Shown piece by piece: positions 10,123 to 21,448 of a DNA stretch of 64,000 nucleotides. The stretch is taken from the NCBI GenBank assembly GCA_030704615.1, contig CM060733.1:32364001-32428000 (forward strand). Direction: 5' to 3'. The stretch comes from Takakia lepidozioides (lineage: Eukaryota > Streptophyta > Takakiopsida > Takakiales > Takakiaceae). Made by a program: the position numbers and the translations under genes. The notes under the pieces are model-generated. The model did not search any database and was not told where the DNA came from. It was given only the letters and a program-made list of their open reading frames with translations. Each line of letters opens with the position of its first letter. Positions within the stretch are counted from its first letter, which is position 1.

Positions 10123-13100
10123 TCAAAGAGAAGTTGGCGGAGCTCTACGCGAGGTGTCCCGCTGCAGAAGGGTGATGACTTCTCCGTAGCCTAGTGTGGC
10201 TTGGTGAATGAATTGGTCTCTCTTACCGTCGCAACACATAATTACAAGGTATATGTAATATTGATGCTTGCAGGGGACCCACTTCCCTCTCATGCCGAGA
10301 GCGCCCTCACGCATCGTTACAAAATCCGGACAAGTGCACGATGGGAAATTCCCGATGGTAACCTGATATTCTTTGGCATGAAGAACTGAGCCAATTGACA
10401 GCACTGTGTAAATCCGTCCATACCCCGGGGAAGGGACTTCGGTGATACGAGTCACCCTAGCCTGCAAAATTCTAGCCGATTCCATCTTGCATTCGTGATC
10501 TGCACCCGAAGCAACACGGCGCACTGTTTTTCCATCTCTTTTTGTTGGGTGGGAGTCGGCACCGGGTGGAGGCATTGTCGGAGCATGTGGCACATCTGTG
10601 CCGACAGTGCATAAGGGCACCACCCGGGACCGTGCAAGACAAAACCCTCCCTCCTCCAGCATGCTTATCTCGGTTGAGGACAGCGATGTCCCAATTTTCA
10701 CAGGCCAAATTGTGGGGGGAGGGGGCTTCATTATCACGGAAGGACGAACTGTTCCCTTCACGCATCGTGCCATATCGTCTGGGCAGAACCAAAACTTGTG
10801 CTCTTTTGACTCCCCACTATGATAAGGTCGGAACAACCCTGTGAATGTTGGAGCTGGAGTCCCCCTGGAGCCTTTGCATATTTTTGATTTGCATTTCTTG
10901 AATGAGGGGGTCCGAATTGCCATGCAAGCCACTCTAGATCCTGGTGGGGTGCGTTCTATATGCCAGTCACTATCAATGCAATCAGATTCCTGCACCATGG
11001 CCACCACCTCCTCCAATGGGATTTCCACTGCTATGCTTGCATGTTCTGCACCTGCTCCACAGGAGGAGGACCCACCTGGGAAGGGGCCGGCACAGGACTT
11101 AGTCTGCACTGGAGACACCTTTGGCACAGAGAAATTGACCCTGTCTGGCCTATGGGAATCTCCATCTGACCCTGGAAGAGTGTTTAATTTCCTTTTGCAT
11201 GATCCAAATCTTTCCTCGCCTTCCAAATGGGGGAGCCTGGATTGCAGAGGGGAGCCTTCAGTGCACCTGTTTAGAGCTCTGGCCATCTTTGACGGGTCTC
11301 CGGACCTACTCGCAGCCCTTAGCATCAACAAAGTCGTATCGGGGCCCTTCCCTCCACCCCGTCCCATCAGAAAATTGCGGTACCTGGTTTGTTGTGTAAG
11401 TGCCCGCACCATGTCATCAGCAGTGGCCACATACAAGTCACGACCTGCTTTGGTAGACTGTTGCATCCAGGCGTTGTGAACAGTCTCTGCCAAATTACAC
11501 GATGGCATGTCGGCCAAGTCCTCCAAGGACATGTCCTGCAGGAGGCATTGCATGGAAATGTGAGGAAGGAAAAGAAATGGTAGAGGTTCTTCAAGTGACA
11601 ATCGAACAACCCCAAATGAACAGGCACGATGCAAAGTGCAATTTATGTTTAAGGAAAACTTGTGAGGCTTACCGTCGTCATGAAAGCTCCCCACTGTCTG
11701 TACCTGAAGTGCCAGAAAACCAACCAGTCCTCCAACTCCTTCAGGTGGATACCTGTAGCAGCACCAGAGGAGAACCACCAAGCCCGGATTGCCTGGTAAG
11801 TGCTCTCAGCTTCTCCCATTGAGGTGGCATTCTTGTACTTCAGACAGAGCCTTCTATGCTCCAACTGAAGGTCAGGGCGAATGCAGCGCTTTGTATGACG
11901 TGCCAGAGATTGACTCCAATGGAAGAGGCATGTGCGCTCCCTATTTTCCATTGGGACCTTAGGATCCCCCGAACCAAACACGCGCCGCACTGCATTGAAA
12001 TTTGCCTGTGCACTATCAGCCATGAAGCCCGCAAAATTTGTGTTCTGTATTCCATTGCGCTGCATGACGGCCAGGAGGGAATTCCACATGAGCATCTGGG
12101 ATTCAGTGTCCTCCGACTGCATATCACAAATTGCTATGGAGAGCACACGCTGGTACGCTGGATCATACACATGGCACGCCATGGTTGTCCAACCCTTCAC
12201 CCGTTTGCAGTGATCAAACATTAACCAACATTTAGCCAAATCTCCTCCAGGTTGCATTCGGCGGACAATGCTCACACCACTGCCTTGGCCCACAGCGGAC
12301 ATCTTGAACAAATACACTTTGGACGAGCCCTGGCCAGGGAACATACTGTTTTGAATTAATTCATAGCGACTCCTCCGTTTGAGGTCCATAATGTTGTCCA
12401 TGAATCCAGCAGTGCCTGTGCCCATTCTGAGTGCATTCACCTGGTTTCGAATATTGGGAGAGCTCAACACGGAGAAATGGTCCATGACTGCCTCAAGGGA
12501 ATCTGCATCCAGCATTGGCTGTGTCGCATCCCCTTCACCCAGTATGTGTTTTTCCAGGAATGCCTTGCTAGCTGCAAGCGCTATAGCAGAAGGTGTTGCA
12601 CAAGGGGCATTGTGGAACTCTTGCTTCAGTAGATTTCTAGCGATGTCCACGCTATCCCTGCAACTCCCTTTGGACACAGGATGCTCGTGTGCACCCATAT
12701 GAATGCAGGCACGAGTCATTGTCTTGCATCGATGTGCCACCTGATACATACGAGCGTGGCAAACAGAAACACAGGACGGGGAAAGTTTGCAGAACCTGCA
12801 CACAAAAGTATTGGTCTTGGGAGGTGCAAGCCCTGGGGTGAAAGGATTCAGGGGCACACCTTCCCACTCACTTTCGTTTGGCTGAGCGCTGTTTCTCAGC
12901 CGAGGGCAAGAAATATTCAGGCACTTGCAATGCCCAACGCAAACCGACCTCCGAAATTTCAAGCCAATGTCGTTATGGATGTTCGACGTTTTTGTCCTGC
13001 ACCAAGGATGTCCGTCATGTTTCTTGTCCATGCCCTGCAGAAGCCCAGCCAGTCCACTGGAAGACGTGGGAGGGTTGAGCTCAAACAAGATGTCCCCATC

Positions 13101-13703
13101 AAACTGAGCTGGCACGTATTGAACCCGTTGCACTGGAAGGGACTCCCAATCAACAAAACGTAGCTCGCTCTTGCACCCAGGCACACCTGCGAGGGCTTTC
13201 AATTTTGGAATGACACTTGTTATCTCTTGCAATTCGTCATCATCCAATAAGGGAGTTTGCACTGGCGGAGGAATCTCAGAAACATCCTCCGAGGACGAGT
13301 CCGAAAGAGTCACGAAGGTAGTGGATGTGCTCACCTCTTGTTCCACATGAACTGTGCCCTTCTGTTGCACGACCGATGCTGCAGTGCCAGGGGTAACGAC
13401 TGATCCTGCTGATTGTCTTCTCTCTTTTCCAAGGACACGGTATGTTCCTGGAAGGACTCTCCACTTCCTTCCACACTCGCCAACCAAGGGTTTTTCCAAG
13501 TGCCCAGAATCCAAATTCCCATCCTCGTCATACACCTCTTTCTGAACAAGCAGAGAACCCAACTCTAGCGGGAACACTGTAACCAGCTCATCCTCATGAA
13601 CAACTGCATACCCATCGTCGTCTGCAGTGGCAGTCAGTGGAAGAGTACCTGCATTGGAATGGAATCGAGCGAGTGCATCTCGCTCCCTCGACATGTTTTC
13701 CAT
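10123..13703 (-). CDS. MULE-type DDE transposase with SWIM zinc finger
   Basis: Two exons, 13703-11673 and 11535-10123, join in phase (donor GTAAGC, acceptor CTGCAG) to about 1147 residues. Order: variable N-terminus; Cys-rich region (CVGHCKCLNISCP ... CRFCKLSPSC); DDE core with first Asp at WLMFDHCK, second at FMADSAQANFNAV, the MULE-type C-x2-H at CLFHW, third acidic residue just after the intron at SCNLAETVHNAW; a long linker; and a SWIM finger (CTCPDF ... VPCKHQYY). It should cut and paste the surrounding element in the nucleus. Both exons are open over their whole length, so this transposase may be intact. The start at 13703 is a choice: the frame stays open to 14117 and a 5' exon is possible. 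Confidence 0.75.
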
Positions 13704-14640
13704 CACTGAACGAAACTGGCGATTCAGAACGGAATCCCCGAACTGAGAGCCCGTAATTATCGAAAGTGGAAATACCACCAGCAAACTGAGGTCAACAAGG
13801 GTAGCACCAAACCAAAGGCTGCCGGCGATGCATGCCAAGGATGTAGGGATGACGTGCACCTTCACCTCCCACCAACCAGAAAAACCGTTTTGAAAGACCA
13901 GAGCCACAAGAAGCCGTGCTGTTTTTGGATGGAAAACAAACCCTGAAAATGACATGAAACCATCCATTATGAAATGACGGCAACAACACTGGAGAGCAGT
14001 AAACAGGAAGATCCGATTGTAATGAGATTGTGTTGCGCCAGAATAGCACAGAACAAACACTGACACTCCAAGAGATACCTCGCACGAATGTGTGCAACAC
14101 ATGGTCATATCCGACACAATCCTTTATACCGAATGACCCCATGGGGACGGTCACGGCAAAAAAAAAACCACAGGGCATGCAGTACAACACACATGGATGC
14201 ATATGTGAAGCATAACAATTATTGCGAATCTGGAAGAACTGCTCGGAATTGAAAAAGCACTACATTTCTACGGCACATTCGAATTTGAAAGAAGGCAAGG
14301 AGGCCGCCATGTATTGGCAGGCGGCGAAGTACATCTGACATATATCGCAAATGCATGCAACGGATGTTCTTTTTCTTCGGCGCTTTATTAGCTGGGTAAT
14401 ACAAAGACGCCAAAATGGATGAATTCCGTTCGCACACAATATCAACACCCGCATCCAAATACGGTTGACAACGTCCATTTTTATTTTTGTTACATGCGAT
14501 ACCAGCACTTGTTGCAAACGTCAAACTGGAGAGCTCCAGGGGCATCGTGGGGAGCCCTTGTTTCCAGCGGAGGAGAAAGAGAAGGAAGTCATTATACTTC
14601 ACGAGTTCTAGAAACAGGAATAGAGCTAGATATAGAATGA

Positions 14641-14938
14641 GGATGGAAAGAGTGGAGGAAGAGGAAAAGGAGGGAATACAGGAAAGTGTGGCGATGGAGG
14701 AGCAGGAATCTGGAGAAGAACAACAACCCACCATAGTTCCAGGAACAGGCGAGGAGGACACTGCGTCTGAGGGAGAGACAGACGACATGGAGGAAGATGT
14801 TAACACTGGCCTCACGAAGAATCTGACCACGGGAAAGAGGAAGGGGGAGAGGCTCACCTACATAGTCGGCGAAGAGAGCAGCCCCAAGCGGAAAGGGTCC
14901 CCGGCAACTGGTGTGAAGAATTCGGCTTTCAATGGCAG
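14641..14938 (+). CDS. Acidic first exon of the MULE cargo transcript (hypothetical)
   Basis: An open frame beginning ATGGAAAGAGTGG-like at 14641-14645 encodes a very acidic stretch (MERVEEEEKEG, GEEDTASEGETDDMEED) followed by a basic one (GKRKGERL, SPKRKGSPAT). A good donor, CAG|GTATTT, ends it at 14938. Joining to the exon at 16811 is not in phase with the acceptor at 16804, so it may be a separate protein, a 5' exon with an alternative acceptor, or part of a broken gene. It lies between the divergent transposase start and the 116-bp repeats. No family recognised. Confidence 0.4.
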
Positions 14939-14959
14939 GTATTTGAGAAAGAAAGAACC

Positions 14960-16700
14960 ATTCAGTGGCAGCTCAAACAGTGTGCGATGCCGCACACTGT
15001 TTGAGCTGCACATGTCACTGTTTAAGGGTGCAAAATTCTTCCTTCAACGACACCTTTCTGAGGATGAAATGAACCCCGCACTGCCAGCTCAAACAGTGTG
15101 CGGCAACGCACACTGTTTGAGCAGATCTTTTCAATGTTTTAGGGTGCAAAATTTGGCCTTGGAGTCAGTTATTTGCGGGTGAAATGAACCCTTCACTGCC
15201 AGCCCAAACAGTGTGCGGCAACGCACACTGTTTGAGCTGAACATTTCAATGTTTTAGGGTGCAAAATTTGGACTTCAGGGGCACCTTTCTGAGGATGGAA
15301 TGAACCCTGCACTGCCAGCTCAAACAGTGTGCGGCAACGCACACTGTTTGAGCTGAACATTTCAATGTTTTAGGGTGCAAAATTTTGACTGCAGGGGCAC
15401 CTATCTGAGGATGAAATGAACCCTTCACTGCCAGCCCAAACAGTGTGCGGCAACGCACACTGTTTGAGCTGAACATTTCAATGTTTCAGGGTGCAAAATT
15501 TGGACTTCAGGGGCACCTTTTTGAGGATGAAATGAACCCTGCACTGCCAGCTCAAACAGTGTGCGGCAACGCACACTGTTTGAGCTGAACATTTCAATGT
15601 TTCTGGGTGCAAAATTTGGACTTCAGGGGCACCTATTTGAGGATGAAATGAACCCTTCACTGTCAGCCCAAACAGTGTGCGGCAACGCACACTGTTTGAG
15701 CTGAACATTTCAATGTTTCTGGGTGCAAAATTTGGACTTCAGGGGCACCTATATGAGGATGAAATGAACCCTTCACTGTCAGCCCAAACAGTGTGCGGCA
15801 ACGCACACTGTTTGAGCTGAACATTTCAATGTTTCTGGGTGCAAAATTTGGACTTCAGGGGCACCTATTTGAGGATGAAATGAACCCTTCACTGTCAGCC
15901 CAAACAGTGTGCGGCAAGGCACACTGTTTGAGCTGAACATTTCAATGTTTCTGGGTGCAAAATTTGGACTTCAGGGGCACCTATGTGAGGATGAAATGAA
16001 CCCTTCACTGTCAGCCCAAACAGTGTGCGGCAACGCACACTGTTTGAGCTGAACATTTCAATGTTTCTGGGTGCAAAATTTGGACTTCAGGGGCACCTAT
16101 GTGAGGATGAAATGAACCCTTCACTGTCAGCCCAAACAGTGTGCGGCAACGCACACTGTTTGAGCTGAACATTTCAGTGTTTCTGGGTGCAAAATTTGGA
16201 CTTCAGGGGCACCTATTTGAGGATGAAATGAACCCTTCACTGTCAGCCCAAACAGTGTGCGGCAACGCACACTGTTTGAGCTGAACATTTCAATGTTTCT
16301 GGATGCAAAATTTGGACTTCAGGGGCACCTATGTGAGGATGAAATGAACCCTTCACTGTCAGCCCAAACAGTGTGCGGCAACGCACACTGTTTGAGCTGA
16401 ACATTTCAATGTTTTAGGGTGCAAAATTTGGTCTTCAGGGGCACATTTCTGAGGATAAAATGAACCCTTCACTGTCAGCTCAAACAGTCTGCGGAACCGC
16501 ACACTGTTTAAGCAGAACATATCAATATTGAAGGGCGCAACATTCGGCCCTCATGGGCAGATATCTGAGGATGAAATGAATCCTTTACTGCCAGCTCAAA
16601 GAGTGTGCGGCAACGCACACTCTTTGAGCAGAACTTTTCAATGTTCTTTCCCTGTGAAAATCGGGAACATAGGGCAGGTCTGTGAGGATCAATGAACACT
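14960..16700. repeat. Array of fifteen 116-bp units, each with a perfect hairpin
   Basis: Palindromes start at 14975, 15091, 15206, 15322 and then every 116 bases to 16598. Each has a left arm AAACAGTGTGCG and right arm CGCACACTGTTT around a four-base loop GCAA. Where flanked by GCTC/GAGC the stem reaches 16 bp. The first unit has a different loop (ATGC). The last unit has C to G in the left arm matched by G to C in the right arm, keeping the stem perfect. Between palindromes the spacer (TTTCAATGTTT..GGGTGCAAAATTTGGACTTCAG) is also conserved. The array is inside the MULE between the two divergent genes, probably in the cargo transcript's first intron. The period is near eleven helical turns. 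Confidence 0.95.
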
Positions 16701-16810
16701 TACCTGGCAGCTCAAAGAACACTTATCTGTTTGATCCCACTTTTTCATGCATCAGTCGACGTTTCATTCCTCTCTTATAAGAATTTGAGTGAACAACCTT
16801 GCAGGAGAAA

Positions 16811-19800
16811 ATGCAAAGTGTGGCGGATGAGGTCCCTCAGGGTCAGGGGAAGGAGACCATAGTTGATGTTGACGATGAATTTTATGAAAGCAAAGCCGCT
16901 GAGATGCTGGGGGGTCAAAAGGTGAACTCTCAGCTTGTGGTTCAAAGTATGCTTGCTCCTGGTGGGAGGTTGAAGATTCCCCTGTGTAGGTTGGTTTCCA
17001 TGCCCGTCGTTCGTCCACCCCTTGTCAAAGACATTCTCAAGCTGGAGGCCGAGTTTGTTCATGGGTATTTGGATGGATCCGCAGTCTTTTACGTTTCTAC
17101 TAGGGATTCTAGAGGTAACGAGCTCCTTGTGGATGAGTCAATCGTCGACTCCTGGGACCCCATTTGGAGACAGGTGAACGAATCCTTCGAACTTCTTCTC
17201 TCCAGGAAACCTTCCACCCAAGTATTCTCGGGGAAGATGTTTCACGTTTGGGATGGCAACCACCGGTTGCTTGCATGGATGGCTGTCATTGGGAGGCTGC
17301 ACTCACATGAGGAAGAGTGGCATTACTTTGTTCGATCGATGGTGCTTGATTGTGACGACAACATGATGGGTCTTCTGACGGCAATGAATGATGTGAACAA
17401 GTTGGTTTCTCATTGTACATGTTGCACTTCTGGTTCCGTTCTTCCTTGATTCAAGTCCTTGAATTACATTCTGAAATTCAGATATCATTCTGCAGAGGGA
17501 CGGAGACATCGCATGTCAAAACGAGTCTGGTTCACACACTGTATAGGATACAAAGGATCGGGCAGATGCCCTTGACCAACTTCAAGACCATCCTTTCGGC
17601 AGAGATGTATAAGAAATGAGAAAGCTCCAAGACTTCGGAAACATGGTACTCGTTGACCCGTGAGGCTTTCATGGAGTACATGTACACGGTGAGATACATC
17701 TTCTTTCATCTGGCCTTTCCATATTCCTGCTTCCACATGTTTGTTTCTGTCTGTCTCCCTTGACCTTGGATTGATGCAACTCTCTTGCATTCCCTTGCAG
17801 CAAGACATTGCAGATGCAGGGGAGCGTGGCAAACTGGAATACTACAGCTCTACCCCTGAGGAGAGAAGGACAACAAAGGGGGTTGAAAGTTACATCCAGA
17901 AGGAGATGAACGCTACAAGAAGGACAATAATGAGTGCTTTTGTGAAGCAGTTGAGAATGGCCGACCCATCATTCGGGCCACAGTTTCTCCTGGAGATAAA
18001 AAAACCATTATAACAAGCCAGGCAAGCCGGAGATGGCCCAGGAGAAGTTGCACAGGTTGTCTACCGCCGTCGTGTCTTCTGAACAGAAGGTGAAGTGGCT
18101 ACAGATATGGAACTCCGATCCCATAGTTAGGGATACCCACATGTTCCCAAGGCCAGAGAAAGAGAAGAAGACCCAGCGTGTCGTTCCTGTCAGTGACAAT
18201 GTGCTGGACACCTAGCTTCACAAGGCCACTTACTGGAGCCAGGTGTGATGTCCTCTCGTATCTCACTTTCTTTTCTCTTTTCCTGTCCTTCTCTTCCCAT
18301 TGCCTCTTACATTCGCTGTGGCTGTTTTTGGGTTCATTCTTCCATTTCAATTGTTTTGCAGTTGGAAGAAAGGGCCCGATCGGTTCTGCATACTCAGCTG
18401 GCTGACTATGGCATCACTATGACAGCTCCAAAGGTCTCCTTCGAAGCTTACATGAGGAAATGGAGAGCCACAGTGTGGCACTCTGGTTTCTTTAGAGAGT
18501 TCAGCAAGGAGGGTGGCATCAGTCGAACAAATGAGCTTGACCAGCAGGAAAAAGGAGAGGAAGCCTCGAAACGATGCCTTTACAGATGCACACCCTTGCA
18601 CTCTTTACTTCTGTTGTGGTTGCAATGTGTTGTGTGGCATACTGTTTAAGGGGGTCTTCCTGGTGTGTTGAAAAAGCTGGGACACAATATGTGCATTGGA
18701 AAATGAGGCTGTGTCTATTCCTGCAGGTACATTAAGTTTGTTCTCTTGGAAGAGAATTGCTTGGACAAACATCCAGATTTCGTGGACCTTTGGCTTGTCC
18801 CTGCTGGCAACCAGACCATGTTCACTGCTGGGATCTTGCATGACTGGGGCCCAGACCATCTTTCTTCTTGTGGTTGGTATTTGGATTGCCCTCCTTCAGA
18901 GACCCCAGCTGTAGAGTTGTCTTTGAGGAGAGAGAATGACCGTATTGCAGCCACTGCCGCAGCAGCGGACCTCGACATTCATGAGCGTAATCTGAGGACT
19001 CTTGCAGAGAAGGAGCCTCCCGCTCAGGATACCCCGGGTAGAGGAAGAAAGGCAAAGGGAAAAGATGTTGCTGGTGTTGTGGGGAAGGGAAGGGGTAGAG
19101 GGAAGGTGGCACAAGGGCAGGGAAGTGTTGCAGCTATTGGCCCTGTGGAGCATGTCCAGCAGACTCCACCGCATGGTAGGGGATCCGGGAGAAAAAACAA
19201 GGGGGTGGTTGATCCCAAGGACCCGTACCATGCAGTGGAACATCCCACGAGGGTCATTCGTCCAACCAGGTTGGAGATTGCCAACGTCGGGTTCCTTGCC
19301 ATGATGGAGTCGAAGAAATCTGATTACAAGGGCGAGCCATCACCAGTGTGGGAGAGGATTGTCGAGTTCCTCAGCACGGTGCGTGTTCTCTTTGGGTTCT
19401 GTGGCTTCTGCTCTCTTTGTCTGCTGTGGGCATGGATCGTTTATAAACTTGTCAGAATTCCATTGTATTTATTTTTGCAGGCTAAAATGACCAAATCGTG
19501 GGTGAACGGGAAGGAGAAGCCATATGCAGCTGAACTCATCATCTTGGACATCCCTGATGGGTTGGCAGTCCCGGATATCCCTCCATCGGGTGCTTGTCCG
19601 GGTTGGAATGCATTTGATGAGCGCTACTGGCGGTGGGTTTTTTCCTTTTGCAACTTCTTCCTTTCCGATGCAGGTGTTTTGGTTCTCATCCAGTCCATCG
19701 ATGTTCGGTGTCGCCGTGCCCTTGCCAGCTATTTGAAAGCCTCGGGCATGAGAGTCGTGAAGACATGGAATTGTGTGAACAACATGTACCTTACGAAGGG

Positions 19801-20541
19801 GGATCGTCCGGGAGAGATGGTGAGTTTCCCTTCTTCTTCCTCTTCTTTTTTGTTCTGGGATTGTGTTGTATAGGTCGCTCGAACTCATATGTAGGGGCCC
19901 GATTTTATTTTGGTTCTTAGTTCCTTGTGGATGTCATGTTCGCAGACTCGTCTGTTTGAAGCTGTTTGTCTCGTCCGGGTGCATCCACCAACGACTCCGG
20001 CCGGCATTACGGAGTTTGCCATCACTCACGGGGGCAAGTTCATAGATGACAGGACAGATCCTCCCACGGATGACATGCATCACAACTACGTCGACAGCAA
20101 CGTGTGCTTGCGAAGGGGGAATGGGGTTCCTTGGAGAGGGGCGAGGGAGAGGAGCCCGACTTTCATTCAAACGATTGTGGAGTGCTGCACCTACACAGAC
20201 GCCAGAGTTCTGGATTTGTCGATGGGCACAGGTTCGTCTCTTCAACATTCACATTTCATGAGGTTTGATTGAGCTTGCACTTTCAGCACTTTCCACCGTT
20301 CCGAATGTGTCTTCAATGTCTGCTTACTTCATTCTATTCCACTGCAGGTGCTTCGTACCACGCTTGCAAGGCCAGTGCGCGACATGTCTTTGGGATTGAA
20401 GGGGATGCTGAGATTTACAAGAACCTCCTGATGGGTTTGGGTGGACACACTTCTCAGGTCCTTCCGAAGCCCCGTCCCGCTGATACTGGTACAGAGGAGA
20501 CTTCTGACAAGGAGCTGGACTCCGACTTTGCCTGTGAGTAA
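16811..20541 (+). pseudogene. ParB-like / AT-hook / amino-methyltransferase-like fusion in MULE
   Basis: Exons read by eye: 16811-17400, 17496-17688, 17801-18242, 18362 to an unclear donor, 18727-19378, 19481-19819, 19946-20231, 20348 onward. Exon 1 ends its domain with FHVWDGNHRLLAWMAVIGR, the D-G-x-H-R-x-x-A motif of ParB/sulfiredoxin-fold proteins. Exon 5 is basic with AT-hook-like GRGRK and GKGRGRGK. Exons 6-8 resemble beta-class N4/N6 methyltransferases: ELIILDIPDGL at the motif IV position (normally DPPY), GVLVLIQS, then ARVLDLSMGTG|ASYHACK and HVFGIEGDAEIYKNL (motif I with the SAM-binding Gly loop). Breaks: TGA at 17617, a one-base shift in the A7 run near 17997-18004, TAG at 18213. 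The end is TAA at 20539-20541 or, with a further exon, 20925. The degenerate motif IV leaves catalysis doubtful. Confidence 0.6.
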
Positions 20542-20670
20542 GTTCAACCTGTGCATGCTTGCATTGTTGTTTCAATATCGAGAATCGCTGTTCTTGAGGC
20601 AAAGTGCACATGAGAGACATCCTCTTCGTTGGACTTGTGCATTGCATCATTGTGTTAAAAATGGGATTTT

Positions 20671-20925
20671 GTGGACATGTGTAGGAGTCCGCGTGCTTCC
20701 ACTTGCCCTCCTGGGCTATCACACCTATTTGGACTTGTTTTCAGTCCTCCTCGGTCTTGTGTGCTACCTGTCTATGCGGAGGCACTCGCAGCAAGCATGT
20801 CCGTTCATGGCACTCAAAGTCCACCTTGCGATGGCCTTCGTAGAACACGTGGTGTTGGGGCCAGAATCTTTGTAGATGACATAGCACAGGAGGTGGACAC
20901 TGATTGTGATGACTGCGACACTTGA
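20671..20925 (+). CDS. Possible last exon of the MULE cargo gene
   Basis: After a good acceptor (TGTGTAG at 20684) the frame SPRASTCPPGLSHLF ... continues with GARIFVDDIAQEVDTDCDDCDT and a TGA at 20925. The phase does not fit the GTGAGT donor at 20534, so either the preceding exon simply ends at TAA 20541 or there is another small indel. No domain recognised. Confidence 0.3.
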   Translation: MDMCRSPRASTCPPGLSHLFGLVFSPPRSCVLPVYAEALAASMSVHGTQSPPCDGLRRTRGVGARIFVDDIAQEVDTDCDDCDT

Positions 20926-21284
20926 TATGAAGTATTCTTTTGGTTTATTTCTGGGACAAATTTGAAATGGGATGGTTGTGTGTCCTTATTGTCCTCTTTG
21001 CAATGTGTGCGTGGAATTCACATTCATGGTTCCAAACTATTGTTGGAGATGGGGGTTGCATGGACTGCCCGGATTGTTCCTTCAATATATTTGTTGTTTT
21101 GTGGACCTCACAGACTTGAGTATATTGCAAAAACAAACAAACCACTTTGGTTCGTTTACATCATTCTCGCATCATTTGCTAGTACGTCCCCAAACCATTC
21201 CTGCTAGAAGAATGGTTGGTGAATCCATCACGGTGAAGTCCACCTCATCAAAGACTATTCAGGCATTCTCAATTCTCCCCACAT

Positions 21285-21437
21285 CAACCCGCGGAAATAG
21301 GTGACACCACTCGGAAATAGGTGACATCCGCGGAAATAGGCACTGTTTGCATGCTGACGTGGCGTGAGCCTGTGCTGGGCTCACGCTTTCCTGGGCTCAC
21401 AGGCTCACGCCTCCAGGCTCACGGAATAGCACCCCCC
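21285..21437. repeat. Right subterminal repeat cluster
   Basis: Three copies of CGGAAATAGG (about 21290, 21313 and 21332), then GGCGTGAGCC, GGGCTCACGC, GGGCTCACAGGCTCACGCC and CCAGGCTCACGG, ending in six C next to the right target duplication. Confidence 0.65.
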
Positions 21438-21448
21438 GTATTTGAAAC
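21438..21448. repeat. 11-bp target-site duplication, right copy
   Basis: Exact second copy of GTATTTGAAAC. Removing 9704-21448 restores a continuous LINE reading frame, which independently confirms both borders of the insertion. Confidence 0.9.

Larger units (their letters stand above)
9704..21437. mobile_element. Mutator-like DNA transposon with ParB/methyltransferase cargo
   Basis: An 11,734-bp insertion in the LINE, flanked by the 11-bp duplication. Its ends are only weakly inverted (GCTA---C-TGAGCC starting 7-8 bases inside each end) but both are crowded with TGAGCC/GGCTCA and GTGAGC/GCTCAC motifs (9718-9810 and 21364-21425). Contents: a reverse-strand transposase (13703-10123), a divergent promoter region near 13710-14640, an acidic first exon (14641), fifteen 116-bp repeats, and a plus-strand multi-exon gene (16811-20541 or 20925). 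The DDE and SWIM signatures plus duplication length indicate the MULE superfamily. The KDZ group is an alternative but makes shorter duplications. Confidence 0.8.

Noticed and set aside
14219-14857. Reverse-strand 212-codon frame (Ser/Leu/Phe-rich)
   Set aside because: It is antisense to the acidic exon and to the divergent promoter region; composition mirrors the Glu-rich coding strand.
14960-16700. Regular palindromic repeats resembling a CRISPR array
   Set aside because: The spacers are themselves repeats of the same sequence, the period is 116 bp, no cas genes are present and the DNA is eukaryotic with introns.
9704-21437. Assignment of the DNA transposon to KDZ (Kyakuja/Dileera/Zisupton), which also has Cys clusters and can carry DNA-modification genes
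   Set aside because: The SWIM finger position, C-x2-H between catalytic acids and an 11-bp duplication fit MULE better; KDZ elements make about 8-bp duplications. Not fully excluded.
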